Shown one piece after another: positions 1-7,593 of a DNA stretch of 29,521 bases. Every line of letters begins with the position of its first letter. The stretch's first letter is position 1. This DNA comes from CBDUBS01 sp965365445. GTDB lineage: Bacteria > Bacteroidota > Rhodothermia > Rhodothermales > DASSAV01. The position numbers and the translations under genes were made by a program. Where the stretch lies: contig CBDUBS010000022.1 in assembly GCA_965365445.1 (NCBI GenBank), forward strand, positions 1-29,521, read 5' to 3'. The notes below the pieces were generated by a model, which was given only the letters and a program-made list of their open reading frames with translations, had not been told where the DNA came from and searched no databases.

Positions 1-1167
1 CCGGTTTCGGATAAGTAACCCGTTATTGGCCGCCCGTGATGTGGATACCGCTACGACCAGCGGAACGGCCAGGCCAAGGGCGTGAGGACACGCAATGACC
101 ATGACCGTAACCGTACGTTCCAGGGCAAAAGCAAAATCTGCCCCCAGAACGACGGTCCAGACGAAAAGCGTAACGGCGCCGCCTCCCAGGGCGACGGCCG
201 TAAGCCACAGCGCAGCCCGGTTCGCCAGGTTCTGCGTCCGCGATTTGCTCCGCTGCGCTTCTTCAACCAGCCCGATCACCTGGGACAAAAAGCTGTCGGC
301 TCCTGTCTTTTGCACCCGGATCGTCAGAGAACCTTCCCCGTTCACGGCGCCTCCAATCACGATATCCCCTTCCTCCTTCGAGACAGGCGCCGATTCTCCC
401 GTCAGCATCGCCTCGTTGACGGACGATCTCCCCTCCATCACGGCCCCATCGGCCGGAATCTTCTCTCCCGGCTTGATGAGCACCCGGTCTCCTGCCTTTA
501 ACAAATCCAGGGAAACATCCTCGATGGAACCGTCCTCCCGCATCCGGTGAGCTTCGGAAGGCATCAGTCGCGCCAACTCCTCGAGCGCCTTCGAAGCACC
601 CATCACCGACCGCATCTCTATCCAGTGCCCGACGAGCATGACGTCTATCAGCGTCGCGAGCTCCCAGAAGAACATTTTGCCTTCCAACCCGAATACCACG
701 GCGCTGCTATATACATAGGCTGTGGTTATGGCCACGGCAATGAGCGTCATCATGCCGGGGCGCAACCTTCTCGCTTCTTCGAGAAATCCGCTCAGGAACG
801 GCCGGCCCCCGTAGAAGAAAACGGCAGACGAAAGTGCAAAAAGCAAGTAGACATCTCCCCTGAAGCGAATAGAATCGCCCCACCCCAGAAACTCCTGGAT
901 CATGGGCGAGAGAATGACAATCGGAATCGTAAGAACGGCGGATGCCAGAAAACGACGTTTGAAGTCCTCGATCATCATCGCGTGGTGATCGTGCCGGTCG
1001 TGTTTCGAATGTTCTGCCTGTTCGACAGGCCCTTTGCGTCCGCGCCGATGGCTGCCGTGCGGCCCCTCTTGGGCCGCCTCCTGCAATTCCTGCTGTTCCA
1101 CTCCGGCGTGAGCCTCTCGGTGTTCCTTCGGATGGGCTCCGGTATCGCGTCGATGCGTGTGGTCCAT
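1..1167 (-). CDS. copB: CopB-type copper-translocating P-type ATPase (5' part, cut by window start)
   Basis: This is the N-terminal 389 residues of a P1B ATPase; the rest lies left of the window. The first ~63 residues are His-rich (HTH, HDRHDHH) and contain no CxxC metal-binding domain, as in CopB. Transmembrane helices follow, then an actuator segment with GEKIPADG and LTGES, then the ion-translocating motif C-P-H at residues 360-362 followed by ALGLAVPLV. CPH rather than CPC is typical of CopB-like (P1B-3) pumps that export copper or silver across the inner membrane. The DKTGT phosphorylation site is outside the window. The ATG at 1165-1167 was chosen because the His-rich tail begins there. 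Three TTAAGGT-like repeats lie 54-82 nt upstream. The family call is firm; the exact metal is inferred. Confidence 0.9.
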   Translation of the reverse strand, partial: MDHTHRRDTGAHPKEHREAHAGVEQQELQEAAQEGPHGSHRRGRKGPVEQAEHSKHDRHDHHAMMIEDFKRRFLASAVLTIPIVILSPMIQEFLGWGDSIRFRGDVYLLFALSSAVFFYGGRPFLSGFLEEARRLRPGMMTLIAVAITTAYVYSSAVVFGLEGKMFFWELATLIDVMLVGHWIEMRSVMGASKALEELARLMPSEAHRMREDGSIEDVSLDLLKAGDRVLIKPGEKIPADGAVMEGRSSVNEAMLTGESAPVSKEEGDIVIGGAVNGEGSLTIRVQKTGADSFLSQVIGLVEEAQRSKSRTQNLANRAALWLTAVALGGGAVTLFVWTVVLGADFAFALERTVTVMVIACPHALGLAVPLVVAVSTSRAANNGLLIRNR

Positions 1168-1220
1168 AGGGTTTAATGTATGTTTCTTCCGAACCTTTCT
1201 GTTCAACGGTACGATTGCCT

Positions 1221-1249
1221 ATCTTAACCAGACCTTAACTGAACCTTAA
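1221..1249. promoter_or_regulatory. Three 11-bp-phased direct repeats, probable response-regulator site
   Basis: On the minus strand the heptamer TTAAGGT occurs at 1243-1249 and 1232-1238, with TTAAGAT at 1221-1227. The units are spaced exactly 11 bp, about one helical turn. OmpR/PhoB-family response regulators bind such head-to-tail repeats. The repeats lie in the 113-nt gap between copB (minus) and the esterase gene (plus), so they could control either; their orientation and nearness favour copB. No regulator gene is visible here. Confidence 0.5.
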
Positions 1250-1280
1250 ATCCTTTTAAGGAAAACTCCTGTTCACCAGC

Positions 1281-2117
1281 GTGGTGGTCCAGTTCGCACG
1301 ACATGCGCGGCGTAATGCCGGCCTCGTCTTTGCCGGGGTGCTGCTCCTGTGGCCCCCGGTTTCGGTCCGGGCCCAGGGGCTTCCAACAGGCTGCCCGCCC
1401 GACCGGGTGCACGTATACCTGCTCATCGGCCAGTCGAACATGGCCGGGCGCGGCGATGTAGCCCCGGAGGATACCACTATACATCCCCGGGTCTTTGCCC
1501 TCGGCCGGGATGGGCAATGGAAACCCGCCTCGGAACCGATCCACTTCGACAAACCCGTGGCCGGGGTCGGGCCCGGCCTGGCCTTCGGTAAAGCCGTCGC
1601 CGAACGGGATACGAGCGTGATCGTGGCGCTGGCGCCTGCGGCCGTAGGAGGCACCTCTATCCACCTCTGGCAACCGGGCCAGAAGGACCCTGTAACCGGA
1701 GCCTTGCCTTACGACGATGCGCTTCGCCGGGCCCGAAGGGCGCTCCGGGACGGGGTGCTGAAAGGCATCCTCTGGAACCAGGGCGAAAGCGACAGCAACG
1801 AACGGGCCGAAGGGTATGAGGAACGGCTTCTGGTGCTGATCCGCCGTCTCCGCAGCGACCTGGCCGCCCCGAACGCACCGTTCGTCGTTGGTAAACTTCC
1901 GCCTTTCACGACGAGCCGCCTCCCACGGGCCGGAGACATCAACCATATCTTCGACCGCCTGCCCGACCTGGTTCCCTGCACGGCGGTGGTGGAAACCGAT
2001 GGCCTCGGGCACAGAGGCGACGGCGTACACTACGATTCCGCTTCGGCCCGGGAACTCGGGCGGCGCTATGCCGCTGCCCTGACTGCCCTCCGAAGCGGAA
2101 CCTGCCACACGGAATAG
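1281..2117 (+). CDS. Exported SGNH esterase, sialate O-acetylesterase-like (SASA family)
   Basis: A 278-residue protein with an N-terminal signal sequence (LVFAGVLLLWPPVSVRAQ, cleavage about residue 31-32). It carries the family blocks in order: GQSNMAG at 50-56 (nucleophile Ser52), GGTSI near 123-127, WNQGESD at 165-171, and DGVHYD with His250 as the likely catalytic His. These fit carbohydrate esterases that remove O-acetyl groups from sialic acid or other acylated sugars in the periplasm. The start is a GTG at 1281; GTG at 1284 is an equally possible start, and no in-frame ATG lies before the signal sequence. It ends 14 nt before the next gene and is probably co-transcribed with it. The family is clear; the substrate is not. 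Confidence 0.82.
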   Translation: MVVQFARHARRNAGLVFAGVLLLWPPVSVRAQGLPTGCPPDRVHVYLLIGQSNMAGRGDVAPEDTTIHPRVFALGRDGQWKPASEPIHFDKPVAGVGPGLAFGKAVAERDTSVIVALAPAAVGGTSIHLWQPGQKDPVTGALPYDDALRRARRALRDGVLKGILWNQGESDSNERAEGYEERLLVLIRRLRSDLAAPNAPFVVGKLPPFTTSRLPRAGDINHIFDRLPDLVPCTAVVETDGLGHRGDGVHYDSASARELGRRYAAALTALRSGTCHTE

Positions 2118-2131
2118 CTCCCGCACCGCCC

Positions 2132-3103
2132 ATGCGAACCGCCCTCATGCTCCTGCTTGGCTTCTTCCTCGCTCTGCCCGGCTCCGCGCAGAACACCGGA
2201 CGGATCGGCATCATCGGCCTGGATACGTCCCACAGTGTGGCCTTCACCCGCCTGTTCAATGCCGCCGAACCGGACTCCGCGCTCGCCGGATTCCGCGTCA
2301 CGGCGGCGTACCCCTACGGCAGTCGGGATATCGAGTCCAGCGCAAGCCGCATTCCGGGGTATACGGAGGAAATGCGCGCATTGGGCGTCGAAGTAGTCGG
2401 TTCCCTCCGGGAGCTGCTGGACCGGGTGGACGTCGTGCTGCTCGAAACGAACGACGGCCGCCTGCACCTCGAACAGGCCCTTGAAGTATTCGAAGCCCGC
2501 AAGCCGGTATTCATCGACAAACCGATGGCAGCCTCGCTGAAAGATGTCCTGCTCGTGTTCGAAGCGGCCGAGACCTACGGGGTCCCGGTGTTCTCCTCCT
2601 CGTCCCTGCGCTTCATGGCCTCCGCTCAGGCCGTGCGGAACGGATCGGTCGGGGCAGTCCTTGGCGCCGATACGTACAGTCCGGCTACGCTGGAACTCAC
2701 CCACCCCGATCTGTTCTGGTACGGCATTCACGGCGTCGAAATCCTGTTCACGGTCATGGGGACGGGGTGTGAATCGGTCAGCCGCACCCACACGGACGGG
2801 GTTGATGTGGTCGTCGGGCGCTGGCAGGATGGGCGCATCGGCGCGTTCCGGGGCCTCCGGGAAGGCAAAACCGGCTACGGCGGCACGGCCTTCGGAAGCA
2901 GCGGCATCGCCCCTCTCGGGCCTTACGAAGGGTACCGCCCCCTCGTCGTCGAAATCGCCCGCTTCTTCCGCACGGGAATATCTCCGGTATCCCCGGCGGA
3001 AACCATCGAGATCTTCGCGTTCATGGAAGCCGCCGACGAAAGCAAGCGCCGCGGGGGATCGGCCGTGCGGCTGGCGGAGGTGCTGCGCAACGCCGGGATG
3101 TGA
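2132..3103 (+). CDS. Sec-exported Gfo/Idh/MocA-like protein with an altered nucleotide-binding loop
   Basis: A 323-residue Gfo/Idh/MocA-like protein. Residues 1-19 form a Sec-type signal peptide (LMLLLGFFLALPGSA, then QN). The Rossmann start reads IGIIGLDTSHS at 25-35, so the usual GxGxxG loop is replaced by GLDTSH. The family EKP motif appears as DKP (129-131). It is shorter than its two neighbours (~430-495 residues). It follows the esterase by 14 nt and is separated from the next gene by 171 nt containing a LacI-type palindrome. The fold assignment is good; whether it binds NAD(P) is uncertain because of the altered loop. The reaction is unknown. Confidence 0.72.
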   Translation: MRTALMLLLGFFLALPGSAQNTGRIGIIGLDTSHSVAFTRLFNAAEPDSALAGFRVTAAYPYGSRDIESSASRIPGYTEEMRALGVEVVGSLRELLDRVDVVLLETNDGRLHLEQALEVFEARKPVFIDKPMAASLKDVLLVFEAAETYGVPVFSSSSLRFMASAQAVRNGSVGAVLGADTYSPATLELTHPDLFWYGIHGVEILFTVMGTGCESVSRTHTDGVDVVVGRWQDGRIGAFRGLREGKTGYGGTAFGSSGIAPLGPYEGYRPLVVEIARFFRTGISPVSPAETIEIFAFMEAADESKRRGGSAVRLAEVLRNAGM

Positions 3104-3190
3104 ACCAGCCGCCGCGTGTCGGGGCGCCCGGCGCAGTTCCCCCGGCCCTCCCAGGCTAATAGATTGTTTTTTAACGAAAAGAATATTTGC

Positions 3191-3204
3191 TGAAAACGCT
3201 TTCA
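3191..3204. promoter_or_regulatory. LacI/cre-type operator palindrome
   Basis: TGAAAACGCTTTCA is a 14-bp near-palindrome with a central CG. It matches the general LacI/GalR-family operator pattern (TGnnAnCGnTnnCA). It lies 70 nt upstream of the Tat-exported Gfo/Idh/MocA gene, in an AT-rich intergenic stretch. It is the only such site seen in a non-coding part of the window. It differs from the palindrome beside the resident lacI-family gene, so another LacI-type protein may bind it. Confidence 0.5.
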
Positions 3205-3274
3205 CGCGGAAGTATTTTACAGGAATAATCAGAATAATAGCATCGTCTTTTCTTACCTCGATAGGAGATTCCCC

Positions 3275-4762
3275 ATGCCCTCCGGTAAAATGTCCCGACG
3301 GTCCTTCGTCTCCGGAACCGCCCTCACGGCCTTCGGAGCAACCATCCTCCCCCGCCACGTTCTCGGCGGAGCGGGTTACAGAGCCCCCTCCGACCGGCTC
3401 AACTTCGCCATGATCGGCGCAGGCGGCCGGGGCAACAGCGATGCCGCCGCCCTCATCACCGGCGGCGAACAGGTCGTCGCCCTCGCCGACGTCGATTTCG
3501 GCCACGTAGACCGCACCTCCGCCGGATGGATGAAAAACCGGGACGGCACGCCGAACCCGGAAGGCATCAAGCTGAACGAAGCCTATGCCCGGGCCAGACG
3601 CTACAGCGACTTCCGCCGTATGCTCGATGAGCAAAAGGATATCGACGCAGTGGTCGTTGCCACCCCCGACCATATCCACGCCATCGCGGCCAAACAGGCC
3701 ATGGAGCTCGGCAAACATGTCTACGTCGAAAAACCGCTCACCTACTCGGTCCGAGAAGCCCGCGTGCTCGGCGAAACCGCCCGCCGCACCGGGGTCGTTA
3801 CCCAGATGGGCAACCAGGGCCACTCCACCACCGACGCCCGCCGGATCAACGAATGGGTGCGGGCAGGCATCATCGGCCCCGTCCGCGAGGTGTTCGTCTG
3901 GACGAACCGCCCCATCTGGCCGCAGGGCGTGCCCCGCCCGGCCGTAACGCCCGTCGCACCCGACGAGGTAAAATGGAGCCAGCGCGACGTCTCCCGGGAG
4001 CTGGCGGCCGTCATGGGCGGCGCTTACCCCGTCCCCTCCGACGTGCACTGGGATCTGTTCCTCGGGCCGTCCCCGGCCGTACCCTACCACCCCATCTACC
4101 ACCCCTTCAACTGGCGCGGCTGGGTGGACTGGGGCGTCGGGGCCCTCGGCGACATGGGCGCCCACCTCATCGACCATCCGTACTGGGCGCTGGGCTTGCA
4201 GCTCCCCGTAAGCGTCGAAGCCACCTCCAGCCCGTTCGGCCTGGATGCCCAGGGGCAACCCGCCAGTTACCCGCAGGCCACCAAGGTGATCTACGAGTTC
4301 GAAGGGCGCGGCGAAATGCCGCCCGTCACCATGACGTGGTACGACGGCGGCCTCATGCCCGCCCGCCCGGCGGTGCTTCCGGAAGAGGTGCCCCTTCAGC
4401 GGGGCGGCGGCGCCATCCTGGTTGGCGAAAAAGGCATTCTCATGCACGAAACCTACGGCAGCAACCCCCGGCTCTACCCCGAAAGCCTCATGGAAGCCGC
4501 CGAAAAGGTGCCGGCCTCCATCCCCCGCGTCGAAACCAGCCACCAGATGAACTGGGCCAACGCGGCCAGAGGCGACGGCAAGGTCGTCAGTCCCATCGAG
4601 TACGCCGCCCCCCTCACCGAAACGATGCTCCTGGGCGTCGTTGCCCTGCGAACCGGCCAGGGCCAGAAAATTCACTACGACGGCGCCGCCGGCCGCGTCA
4701 CCAACATCCCCCGCGCCAACGACTTCCTCCACCGGGAATACCGCCCCGGCTGGACCCTCTAG
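3275..4762 (+). CDS. Tat-exported Gfo/Idh/MocA family oxidoreductase (or GH109-like)
   Basis: A 495-residue protein. The N-terminus has a twin-arginine signal (SRRSFVSG at 7-14, then a hydrophobic Ala/Thr/Leu stretch), indicating export of a folded, cofactor-loaded enzyme. The Rossmann loop GAGGRG is at 48-53, TPDHIH at 130-135 and EKP at 152-154, all standard for NAD(P)-dependent sugar oxidoreductases of this family. The C-terminal half contains the aromatic-rich GWVDWGVGALGDMGAH segment common in exported members. Tat-exported relatives include the NAD-dependent glycosidases of GH109, so hydrolase activity is as likely as dehydrogenase activity. The start is supported by an AGGAGA ribosome site at 3262-3267. 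The next gene follows after 49 nt. Confidence 0.85.
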   Translation: MPSGKMSRRSFVSGTALTAFGATILPRHVLGGAGYRAPSDRLNFAMIGAGGRGNSDAAALITGGEQVVALADVDFGHVDRTSAGWMKNRDGTPNPEGIKLNEAYARARRYSDFRRMLDEQKDIDAVVVATPDHIHAIAAKQAMELGKHVYVEKPLTYSVREARVLGETARRTGVVTQMGNQGHSTTDARRINEWVRAGIIGPVREVFVWTNRPIWPQGVPRPAVTPVAPDEVKWSQRDVSRELAAVMGGAYPVPSDVHWDLFLGPSPAVPYHPIYHPFNWRGWVDWGVGALGDMGAHLIDHPYWALGLQLPVSVEATSSPFGLDAQGQPASYPQATKVIYEFEGRGEMPPVTMTWYDGGLMPARPAVLPEEVPLQRGGGAILVGEKGILMHETYGSNPRLYPESLMEAAEKVPASIPRVETSHQMNWANAARGDGKVVSPIEYAAPLTETMLLGVVALRTGQGQKIHYDGAAGRVTNIPRANDFLHREYRPGWTL

Positions 4763-4811
4763 CCGCACCCGCCCCTTTTACATACGTTCTCATCCATTAA
4801 AGAGGAATACA

Positions 4812-6110
4812 ATGAACCGAAGAGAGTTCGCGAAAAGCACGGCCGCCATCCTCGGAGGAGCCGTGGCAGCTTCTTTCCCGGCTTCCGCAAGCGCCTTTTA
4901 CGCCGGAGCCGACACCATCCGGGTCGGACTCATCGGCGCAGGCGGCCGGGGCAAGGGCGCAGCCGTACAGGCGCTCAAGGCCCACCCGGCCGTGAAACTG
5001 GTCGCCATCGCCGATGCGTTCGAGGACCGCGTCGAGCAAGCCTACACCGACATCCTGAATGCCGAAGCCGACCTCAAACCCCGCATCGACGTTCCGAAAG
5101 AACGCCGCTTTGCGGGTTTCGACGGCTACCGGCAGGTCATCCCCCTGGTCGATGTAGTCATACTGGCTACGCCCCCCGGCTTCCGGCCCATCCACTTCGA
5201 AGCCGCCATCGATGCCGGCAAGCACGTATTCATGGAGAAACCCGTCGCCACCGACGCGCCGGGCGTCCGTAAAGTGCTCGAAACGGCCGAAAAGGCGAAG
5301 GCGAAGAAACTCAATGTAGTCGTCGGTCTGCAACGCCACTACCAGACGATCTACAAGGACTGGATTGGCCGCCTCCACGACGGCGCCATCGGCGACATCA
5401 TCCTCTCCAAAGTATACTGGAACAACCCGGGCGTGTGGACCCGGCCCCGGCAACCGGAGTGGACCGAAATGGAGTACCAGATGCGCAACTGGTATTACTT
5501 CAACTGGCTCTGCGGGGATCACATCGTGGAACAGCACATCCACAACATCGACGTCTCCAACTGGGCCAAAACGGCCCACCCCGTCAGGGCGCAGGGTCAG
5601 GGAGGCCGGCAGGTGCGCACCGGTCTCGATACGGGCGAGATCTTCGATCACCACATGGTCGAGTTCGAATACGCGGACGGCAGCACCATGATGAGCCAGT
5701 GCCGCCACATCCCGGGCGCCGACCGCCGGGTGACGGAAGGGTTCTGGGGTTCGAAAGGGTCCGCCCCGAAACCGGGTGTCATCCTGGACGCCCGCGGAAA
5801 CGTCATCCTCGAAGCCTCCGACGCCGGCCACCCGAATCCGTATCAGGTCGAGCACGACGAACTGTTCGACGCCGTCTCGAAAGGCGAATACCGCTTTGCC
5901 GACTCCGAAATGGGCGCCATCGCCACGATGACCGCCATCATGGGTCGCATGGCTACCTACTCGGGCCAGGTCATCGAGTGGGATAAAGCGCTCCAGTCCA
6001 ACATCAACCTGATGCCGGAGCGCTTCGCCTGGGACGCCAACCCGAAGGTCCTCCCGGATAAAAACGGCCTCTATCCGATCGCCGTACCCGGCGAGACCAT
6101 CACCGTCTGA
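4812..6110 (+). CDS. Tat-exported Gfo/Idh/MocA family oxidoreductase (or GH109-like)
   Basis: A 432-residue protein. It has a twin-arginine signal (NRREFAKS at 2-9 and a hydrophobic run to about residue 28), Rossmann loop GAGGRG at 42-47, and EKP at 142-144. A conserved WNNPGVWTRPR stretch and the WLCGDHIVEQHIHNIDV segment follow, the latter placing His residues near the expected active site. The ATG at 4812 is preceded by an AGAGGAA ribosome site. It lies 49 nt after its paralogue, and a strong terminator starts 18 nt downstream, so the two probably form the end of one transcript. The family is sure; the substrate is unknown. Confidence 0.86.
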   Translation: MNRREFAKSTAAILGGAVAASFPASASAFYAGADTIRVGLIGAGGRGKGAAVQALKAHPAVKLVAIADAFEDRVEQAYTDILNAEADLKPRIDVPKERRFAGFDGYRQVIPLVDVVILATPPGFRPIHFEAAIDAGKHVFMEKPVATDAPGVRKVLETAEKAKAKKLNVVVGLQRHYQTIYKDWIGRLHDGAIGDIILSKVYWNNPGVWTRPRQPEWTEMEYQMRNWYYFNWLCGDHIVEQHIHNIDVSNWAKTAHPVRAQGQGGRQVRTGLDTGEIFDHHMVEFEYADGSTMMSQCRHIPGADRRVTEGFWGSKGSAPKPGVILDARGNVILEASDAGHPNPYQVEHDELFDAVSKGEYRFADSEMGAIATMTAIMGRMATYSGQVIEWDKALQSNINLMPERFAWDANPKVLPDKNGLYPIAVPGETITV

Positions 6111-6127
6111 TCCGCCTACCATCTACA

Positions 6128-6170
6128 CCGTGGGGGATGAAGCGCCACCGCTTCATCCCCCACGGCTTTT
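6128..6170 (+). terminator. Strong intrinsic terminator
   Basis: A perfect 17-bp stem (6128-6144 pairs with 6149-6165) with a four-base loop CCAC is followed directly by CTTTTT. It lies 18 nt after the stop of the second Tat-exported Gfo/Idh/MocA gene and closes that operon. Confidence 0.93.
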
Positions 6171-6250
6171 TACACTTCCTACCCGTCCCTTTCCTTCTCC
6201 CACCGTTTTCTCCCCGGTCGCTCCGATCGCAGCGCCCCAAAAAACCGCCC

Positions 6251-6469
6251 CCTCCCCCTGTGTCCGGTGGGTAAGGGAGGAGTTGCGTCCTTACAGTCCG
6301 GAAAGCCGCGCCAGTCCGGAAAGCCGTGCCTGACCGTCCCGCATGGCGGGACTCCCCGTGAAGCGGGGTGAGGGTGTTGCTTCGCTCAGGCAGCAACGCG
6401 TATCCAGCGCCGCTACAAGGCCAGGCGAAACACCCTCCTTGCCACCGGTATCCGGTGAAAAAGGGAGGA
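6251..6469. repeat. MITE-like structured element with imperfect terminal inverted repeats
   Basis: The ends at 6251-6280 and 6433-6469 are imperfect inverted copies of one another: each, read inward, has CCTCCC, a CCGG-containing middle and CCGGTGG-(g/c)-(t)AAGG-(G)AGG. Inside are an 18-bp tandem duplication (6295-6312 and 6313-6330, one mismatch), two small GC hairpins (6337-6353; CCCCGTGAAGCGGGG near 6354-6368), and a nested stem GAGGGTGTT (6370-6378) / AACACCCTC (6429-6437). There is no coding capacity. This fits a non-autonomous mobile or REP-like palindromic element; no target-site duplication was confirmed. Confidence 0.5.
6295..6330 (+). repeat. 18-bp tandem duplication
   Basis: AGTCCGGAAAGCCGCGCC is followed immediately by AGTCCGGAAAGCCGTGCC, with one mismatch. 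It lies inside the MITE-like element. Confidence 0.8.
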
Positions 6470-6856
6470 ACCGGATTCTTCCAGCCCGCCCGCCCGTTCC
6501 AAACGGCTCGCTCTCTCATCTTCTTACCCTATCGGGTGTGTGCGCGCCGGGAGGAATCCATCTGGCGGTTGGTGGGCGGCGCATCAACCAGGTACGGCAG
6601 CCTTTCGCCACGAGTCCGCGCCGTCCGGTAGGCTCTGCGCGCCGGCGGATGGATTCCGCAGGACCACGATGGATAGGGGTTTTCTTTGGTACTCGCTTGT
6701 ATCCCCATAAAAGAGAGTACATACAGCCATAAGAAAACGTACATACCAACGCATCCGGCGAAACGGAAAAGCTCTCGCCAAGGCCGGGTTACCGGAAAAA
6801 CCTTTCCCCCGATCCGGCCGCTCGATACCTTCGGGCGAAACCAACCGGAGATAGCC

Positions 6857-7324
6857 ATGGGAAGAAAACGAATCGAAATCAACATGAATCAGGTCACGGA
6901 GTTGGCCGGGCTCGGACTCTACCACTGGCAGATCGCCCAGGCGCTCGGCATCAGCGAGGATACCCTCCGCCGCAGGCTGAAGGACGACGCCCGGCTCGAG
7001 TCTTCGCTCCGGCAGACCCGCCTCCGGGTCATAACCGATCTCTCCCGCTCCGTGCTCGAAAAAGCCCGGGCAGGCAACCTGCAAGCGCAGCTGTTTATCC
7101 TGCGGTCCTTCTCAAAAAGATTTCGAGAGTTCGAAGTCTCTCAATGGGACGAACTCGCCGCTACCATCGTCGTCACCCAGGACGACCGGAACCAACCGCC
7201 CGCCTTCCAGGAAGCGCCCTCCGCCGACGAGAGCGACGACTCGCCGCGCGAGAAATTTCTCGAGTGGGCCGCAAAAGCCGCAAAACAGGCTTCAGAGTAC
7301 GATGCGGAAGGATTTCCGTTATAA
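6857..7324 (+). CDS. Small HTH protein resembling a phage terminase small subunit
   Basis: A 155-residue protein. Residues ~10-45 form a helix-turn-helix: VTELAGLGLYHWQIAQALG then ISEDTLRRRLKDD. A charged helical region (RQTRLRVITDLSRSVLEKARAGNLQAQLFILRSFSKRF in part) follows, then an acidic, poorly conserved tail. HTH plus A-x-x-G-N-x-x-A-Q/A-x-F-x-L is reminiscent of small terminase subunits and related phage DNA-binding proteins. No large terminase or other phage gene lies nearby. The ATG at 6857 was preferred over in-frame upstream starts because the product becomes homology-like only from MGRKRIE. A weak hairpin with an A/T-rich tail follows. Function is uncertain. Confidence 0.6.
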   Translation: MGRKRIEINMNQVTELAGLGLYHWQIAQALGISEDTLRRRLKDDARLESSLRQTRLRVITDLSRSVLEKARAGNLQAQLFILRSFSKRFREFEVSQWDELAATIVVTQDDRNQPPAFQEAPSADESDDSPREKFLEWAAKAAKQASEYDAEGFPL

Positions 7325-7421
7325 AAACCCGCAATACCGGGCAAAAAAACGCAAAACCCCGCAGAATCTATTCGGTCATCCTCCCGCTTTTTACATTATT
7401 CCAGCCTCACTTTTTTTGTCG

Positions 7422-7440
7422 TCCCGCATCCGATGCGGGA
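7422..7440. repeat. REP-like palindrome, copy 1
   Basis: TCCCGCATC-C-GATGCGGGA is a perfect 9-bp inverted repeat with a single central base, followed by TCTTG. A related arrangement (ATCCCGCA ... GATGCGGGATCTG) occurs at 9754-9793, so this is a dispersed intergenic repeat. A T-tract precedes it. Confidence 0.65.
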
Positions 7441-7593
7441 TCTTGCAAGGCGCGGTTGTAACCTGAACAGATACCCCACCGAGCCCCTTCCGAACTCGAT
7501 TCATGGTCCGGCATGGCGTTGTGTCTTTCCTCCGATGCGACGCAGTGCGGTACCGGACCATTTCTCAGGGCCGCACAAACGTTCGGTTTCTAC

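Larger units (their letters stand above)
6171..6856. other. Gene-free region with structured repeats
   Basis: About 690 bases without a convincing gene. ORFs here overlap on several frames and have arginine/proline/serine-rich, low-complexity products. The region holds the MITE-like element at 6251-6469. It also holds a 10-bp inverted repeat GGAATCCATC (6553-6562) / GATGGATTCC (6648-6657), and two GTACATAC copies just upstream of the HTH gene. Confidence 0.6.

Noticed and set aside
547..1176. A 209-residue plus-strand open frame
   Set aside because: It is antisense to the copper ATPase, which has clear motifs through the same bases; composition is His/Arg/Pro-rich shadow.
2066..4768. A 900-residue open frame on the minus strand
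   Set aside because: It runs opposite two convincing Gfo/Idh/MocA genes and has no recognisable domain; it is a shadow of their GC-rich codon usage.
4797..6122. A 441-residue open frame on the minus strand
   Set aside because: It mirrors the Tat-exported Gfo/Idh/MocA gene, whose motifs and terminator support the plus strand.
6343..6732. Overlapping small ORFs in the MITE-like region
   Set aside because: Several frames are open at once with Arg/Pro/Ser-rich products and no conserved-looking segment; treated as non-coding.
7450..7570. Stretch resembling 5S rRNA (CCTTCCGAACTCG and GCGGTTGTAACCTGA)
   Set aside because: The spacing of the blocks is wrong and the rest of the 5S helices cannot be formed; no 16S/23S neighbours.
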